DNA of 64,000 bases from contig NZ_CP114289.2 in NCBI RefSeq assembly GCF_027111315.2, forward strand, positions 3,162,001 to 3,226,000, in the 5' to 3' direction. The position numbers were made by a program, and so were the translations under genes. This stretch comes from Flavobacterium limnophilum (GTDB taxonomy: Bacteria > Bacteroidota > Bacteroidia > Flavobacteriales > Flavobacteriaceae). This document shows, one piece after another, positions 61,948 through 64,000 of this stretch. Positions within the stretch are counted from its first letter, which is position 1, and each line of letters starts with the position of its first letter. Under the pieces are notes generated by a model. It saw nothing but the letters and a program-made list of their open reading frames with translations. It had not been told where the DNA came from and did no database searches.

Positions 61948-64000
61948 TTAAAGCCCTAAACGTAGTCCCAATTGGAATGTTCTGTATTGAGGAGCCAAAC
62001 CAATATCGGTTCCTTGACCAAATATAGAGGAGGTAGCACTGAATTCAGGATCAAATCCTAGATAATCGGTTATGGTAAACAAGTTGTTGGCAGTAGCATA
62101 AAGCTTGATGGCTTTGATATAATTCATTTTTTCGACATTAAAATCATATCCCAATACCAAAGACTTCAATCTTAAATAAGAACCGTCTTCGATCCATCTG
62201 TCCGAAAACTCGGCATTCCCCATTGGATCACCCCAAACGGCTTTTGGCATGTCGGTTACTTGACCTTCAGCTCTCCAGCGATTTTGCACGGCGACACTTT
62301 GGTTTTCTGCACCACTCATCTTTTCAAGATTGTAACGCACTCCATTATAAAGGTCGTTTCCTACCGAGAAATTGAACAAACCTTGAAGACTAAAGCGTTT
62401 ATAGGCAAAATTGGCAGAAATGCTTCCGGTTACGTCCGGGTTTGGATTACCAATCACCATACGGTCTTTATCATCAATCACTTTGTCTCCGTTGGCATCC
62501 GTAAATCGCATGTCTCCACCTTTGAATGGAACTAATTCACCATTGGTCAAACGTCGAGACAATCCAGCTGACTGGGCATCTGCGGTTGTGGAATACACTC
62601 CATTAGTTTGTAAACCATAGAATAAATTGGCATCTTGTCCAACGGATGTTATATAAGTGGCTCCTCCAAATTGGGTAAAAATATCACCACTAGGCAAACT
62701 CTCTACTTTGTTCGAATAACTAGCCAAATTCACCCCTAAATCAAAACTAAAATCAGGACTGTTAACGATACGGGAATTTAATCCCAATTCAGCACCAAAA
62801 GTTTTCATGGAACCACTATTGGAAACTACATAATCAAAACCATTTACTGAATTGATTGATTCGTACACAATCATGTTCTCGGTTTTGTTGGAATAAATAT
62901 CCGAACTAATATTTAGACGTTCATTGAACAAACCAAAGTCAAGCCCCACATTGAATTTTTTCACGGTTTCCCATTCCAAGTTTGGATTTCCAATATTGCC
63001 ACGCACTAACCCCTGCATACCCAATAAATTTTGGGAAACATAATAGGTTTGTGCCGTATAATTCCCAATATCATCATTTCCGCTAGTACCAAAACCAGTT
63101 CTAAATTTTAAATAATCAATGCCTTTAACGTTTTTCATGAATCCTTCAGACGAAATCAACCAAGCTCCCGATATGGAAGTCATCAATGCAAATTTTTCTG
63201 ACCCATTTGACTCATCATCACCAAATCTACTTGATCCGTCCACCGAATAACTTGTTGTCAAGAAATATTTGTCACGGTAGTTGTATTCTGCATTGGCATA
63301 AATATTTAACCACTTCCATTCTCCCAAAGAACCGCCTACTTGACGCAATAAGTTAGATCCGGCACCTACGGAAGTAAAATCATCGGTAGAAGCATTGAAA
63401 CCCAATCCTAAATCACTTTCCGATTTATTATTTTGACTTCTCAATCCAAAACGAACATTTAAGCTATGGTCTTCTTTGAATTTTTTGGCATAATCGGCGT
63501 AGGTATCCGTATAAAGAGTGTTCAACGATTGAACTTCACCTCCAGAACGGTTCGTCCCAACGAAAAGATCATCAATAAGAATATCAGCCACCCCATGATC
63601 TGGAATAAAGAAAGTTTCACGCTCCTTGTTGAACGTTATACCAAAAATAGTGCTCAAATTCCAATCCTTGTTTATTGCAAAGTTGAATTTGAAATTTCCG
63701 AAGAAACGGTAATTGTTGTTCGTTCCAAAACCTTTCGCCAAAATTGCATTTGGGTTACTTACGTTAAAATAATCTACGTCTGCCAAGTTAGGGGATACTT
63801 CACCGTTATTATCCACCACGTGATGCGTCATGAAAGGTGATTTAGTAAGCGACAAATAGATAGGACTTGTTTTGTAAGCAAAACCTTGATCCCATTGATC
63901 CGAGATATTATTGACAAAAGAGAGATTGGCATCCATAGTCAGTCTTTGTGTCAACCTCAACACGGCATTCAAACGGGTGGTATAGCTTGTTGATTCGGTT
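61948..64000 (-). CDS. SusC/RagA-family TonB-linked outer-membrane protein (5' end outside window)
   Basis: The C-terminal two thirds of a SusC-type receptor (about 684 residues in view) on the minus strand; the frame stays open to the window edge, so the ATG near 63972 is internal. Barrel features are clear: WLNIYANAEYNYRDKYFLTTSYSVDGSSRFG, then NLEWETVKKFNVGLDFGLFNERLNISSDIYSNKT and the C-terminal YFQLGLRLGL-like end (QYRTFQLGLRLGL). Plug, TonB box and any CarboxypepD_reg domain are beyond the edge. It imports oligosaccharides with the SusD next to it. Confidence 0.94.
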   Translation of the reverse strand, partial: TESTSYTTRLNAVLRLTQRLTMDANLSFVNNISDQWDQGFAYKTSPIYLSLTKSPFMTHHVVDNNGEVSPNLADVDYFNVSNPNAILAKGFGTNNNYRFFGNFKFNFAINKDWNLSTIFGITFNKERETFFIPDHGVADILIDDLFVGTNRSGGEVQSLNTLYTDTYADYAKKFKEDHSLNVRFGLRSQNNKSESDLGLGFNASTDDFTSVGAGSNLLRQVGGSLGEWKWLNIYANAEYNYRDKYFLTTSYSVDGSSRFGDDESNGSEKFALMTSISGAWLISSEGFMKNVKGIDYLKFRTGFGTSGNDDIGNYTAQTYYVSQNLLGMQGLVRGNIGNPNLEWETVKKFNVGLDFGLFNERLNISSDIYSNKTENMIVYESINSVNGFDYVVSNSGSMKTFGAELGLNSRIVNSPDFSFDLGVNLASYSNKVESLPSGDIFTQFGGATYITSVGQDANLFYGLQTNGVYSTTADAQSAGLSRRLTNGELVPFKGGDMRFTDANGDKVIDDKDRMVIGNPNPDVTGSISANFAYKRFSLQGLFNFSVGNDLYNGVRYNLEKMSGAENQSVAVQNRWRAEGQVTDMPKAVWGDPMGNAEFSDRWIEDGSYLRLKSLVLGYDFNVEKMNYIKAIKLYATANNLFTITDYLGFDPEFSATSSIFGQGTDIGLAPQYRTFQLGLRLGL

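Noticed and set aside
1..64000. CRISPR arrays, insertion sequences, prophage or integrative elements
   Set aside because: No spaced direct repeats of CRISPR size, no transposase, integrase or phage gene, and no attachment-site duplication at the tRNA were seen.

Overview
The window is AT-rich chromosomal DNA from a member of the Bacteroidota, most likely Flavobacterium or a close relative. The support is gene content: PorT of the type IX secretion system next to ubiE, SusC/SusD, TamL, a CarboxypepD_reg/DUF5686 outer-membrane protein, a class II HMG-CoA reductase next to a GYDIA-type GHMP kinase, and tandem POT transporters. The promoters agree: many genes start just downstream of TAnnTTTG, in the best cases with TTG 19-20 bp further up, which is the Bacteroidota pattern. 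Shine-Dalgarno sequences are essentially absent. I see no phage, insertion sequence, CRISPR array or plasmid gene. Most of the window is housekeeping genome, with a sugar-utilisation region at each end.

Layout. 1-3.0 kb: end of a sucrose-type operon (truncated MFS transporter, PfkB fructokinase, GH13_18 sucrose-phosphorylase-like enzyme). 3.1-8.1 kb, minus strand: pyrophosphatase, HhH DNA glycosylase, DUF5686 outer-membrane protein, pyruvate dehydrogenase E1 beta. 8.4-14.3 kb: etfBA, a bifunctional-nuclease-family protein, thymidylate synthase, a lipoprotein whose start codon is missing, a HIT protein, a stand-alone glycogen-binding-domain protein (minus), a 2TM protein, DHFR. 14.4-21.3 kb: ubiE-porT, an SpoU rRNA/tRNA methyltransferase (minus), TamL, class II aldolase, AccD. 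21.6-27 kb: three POT peptide transporters and a secreted thioredoxin.

27-31.3 kb, minus: comEC, lpxB, a small membrane protein, surE. 31.5-34.6 kb, plus: a tail-specific protease and an NUC1 endonuclease. 34.6-41.8 kb, minus: the elongasome cluster purH-mreB-mreC-mreD-mrdA-rodA. 42-45.9 kb, plus: a MacB/FtsX-type permease, HMG-CoA reductase and the GHMP kinase (mevalonate pathway). 46-52.8 kb, minus: a small lipoprotein, then the envelope/CoA cluster coaX-OMP-lptC-small protein-CNNM/CorC-ppiD. tRNA-Phe lies at 52.9 kb. 53-58.8 kb, minus: xylose operon (GntR regulator, xylB, xylA, sodium:sugar symporter). A LacI regulator is divergent from it. A SusD/SusC pair on the minus strand fills the end, with SusC cut by the window edge.

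No gene-free stretch exceeds about 300 bp. The longest are 43247-43539, 21304-21590, 8114-8374 and 58818-59063, and their contents are listed below. The less expected signals are non-coding: intergenic micro-arrays with a strict 7-nt period but a different word at each locus, long hairpins built from CACGAAT/ACAAATT words, one terminator present in identical form at two distant loci, and dyads placed on promoters or next to start codons. I found no clear new multigene system.
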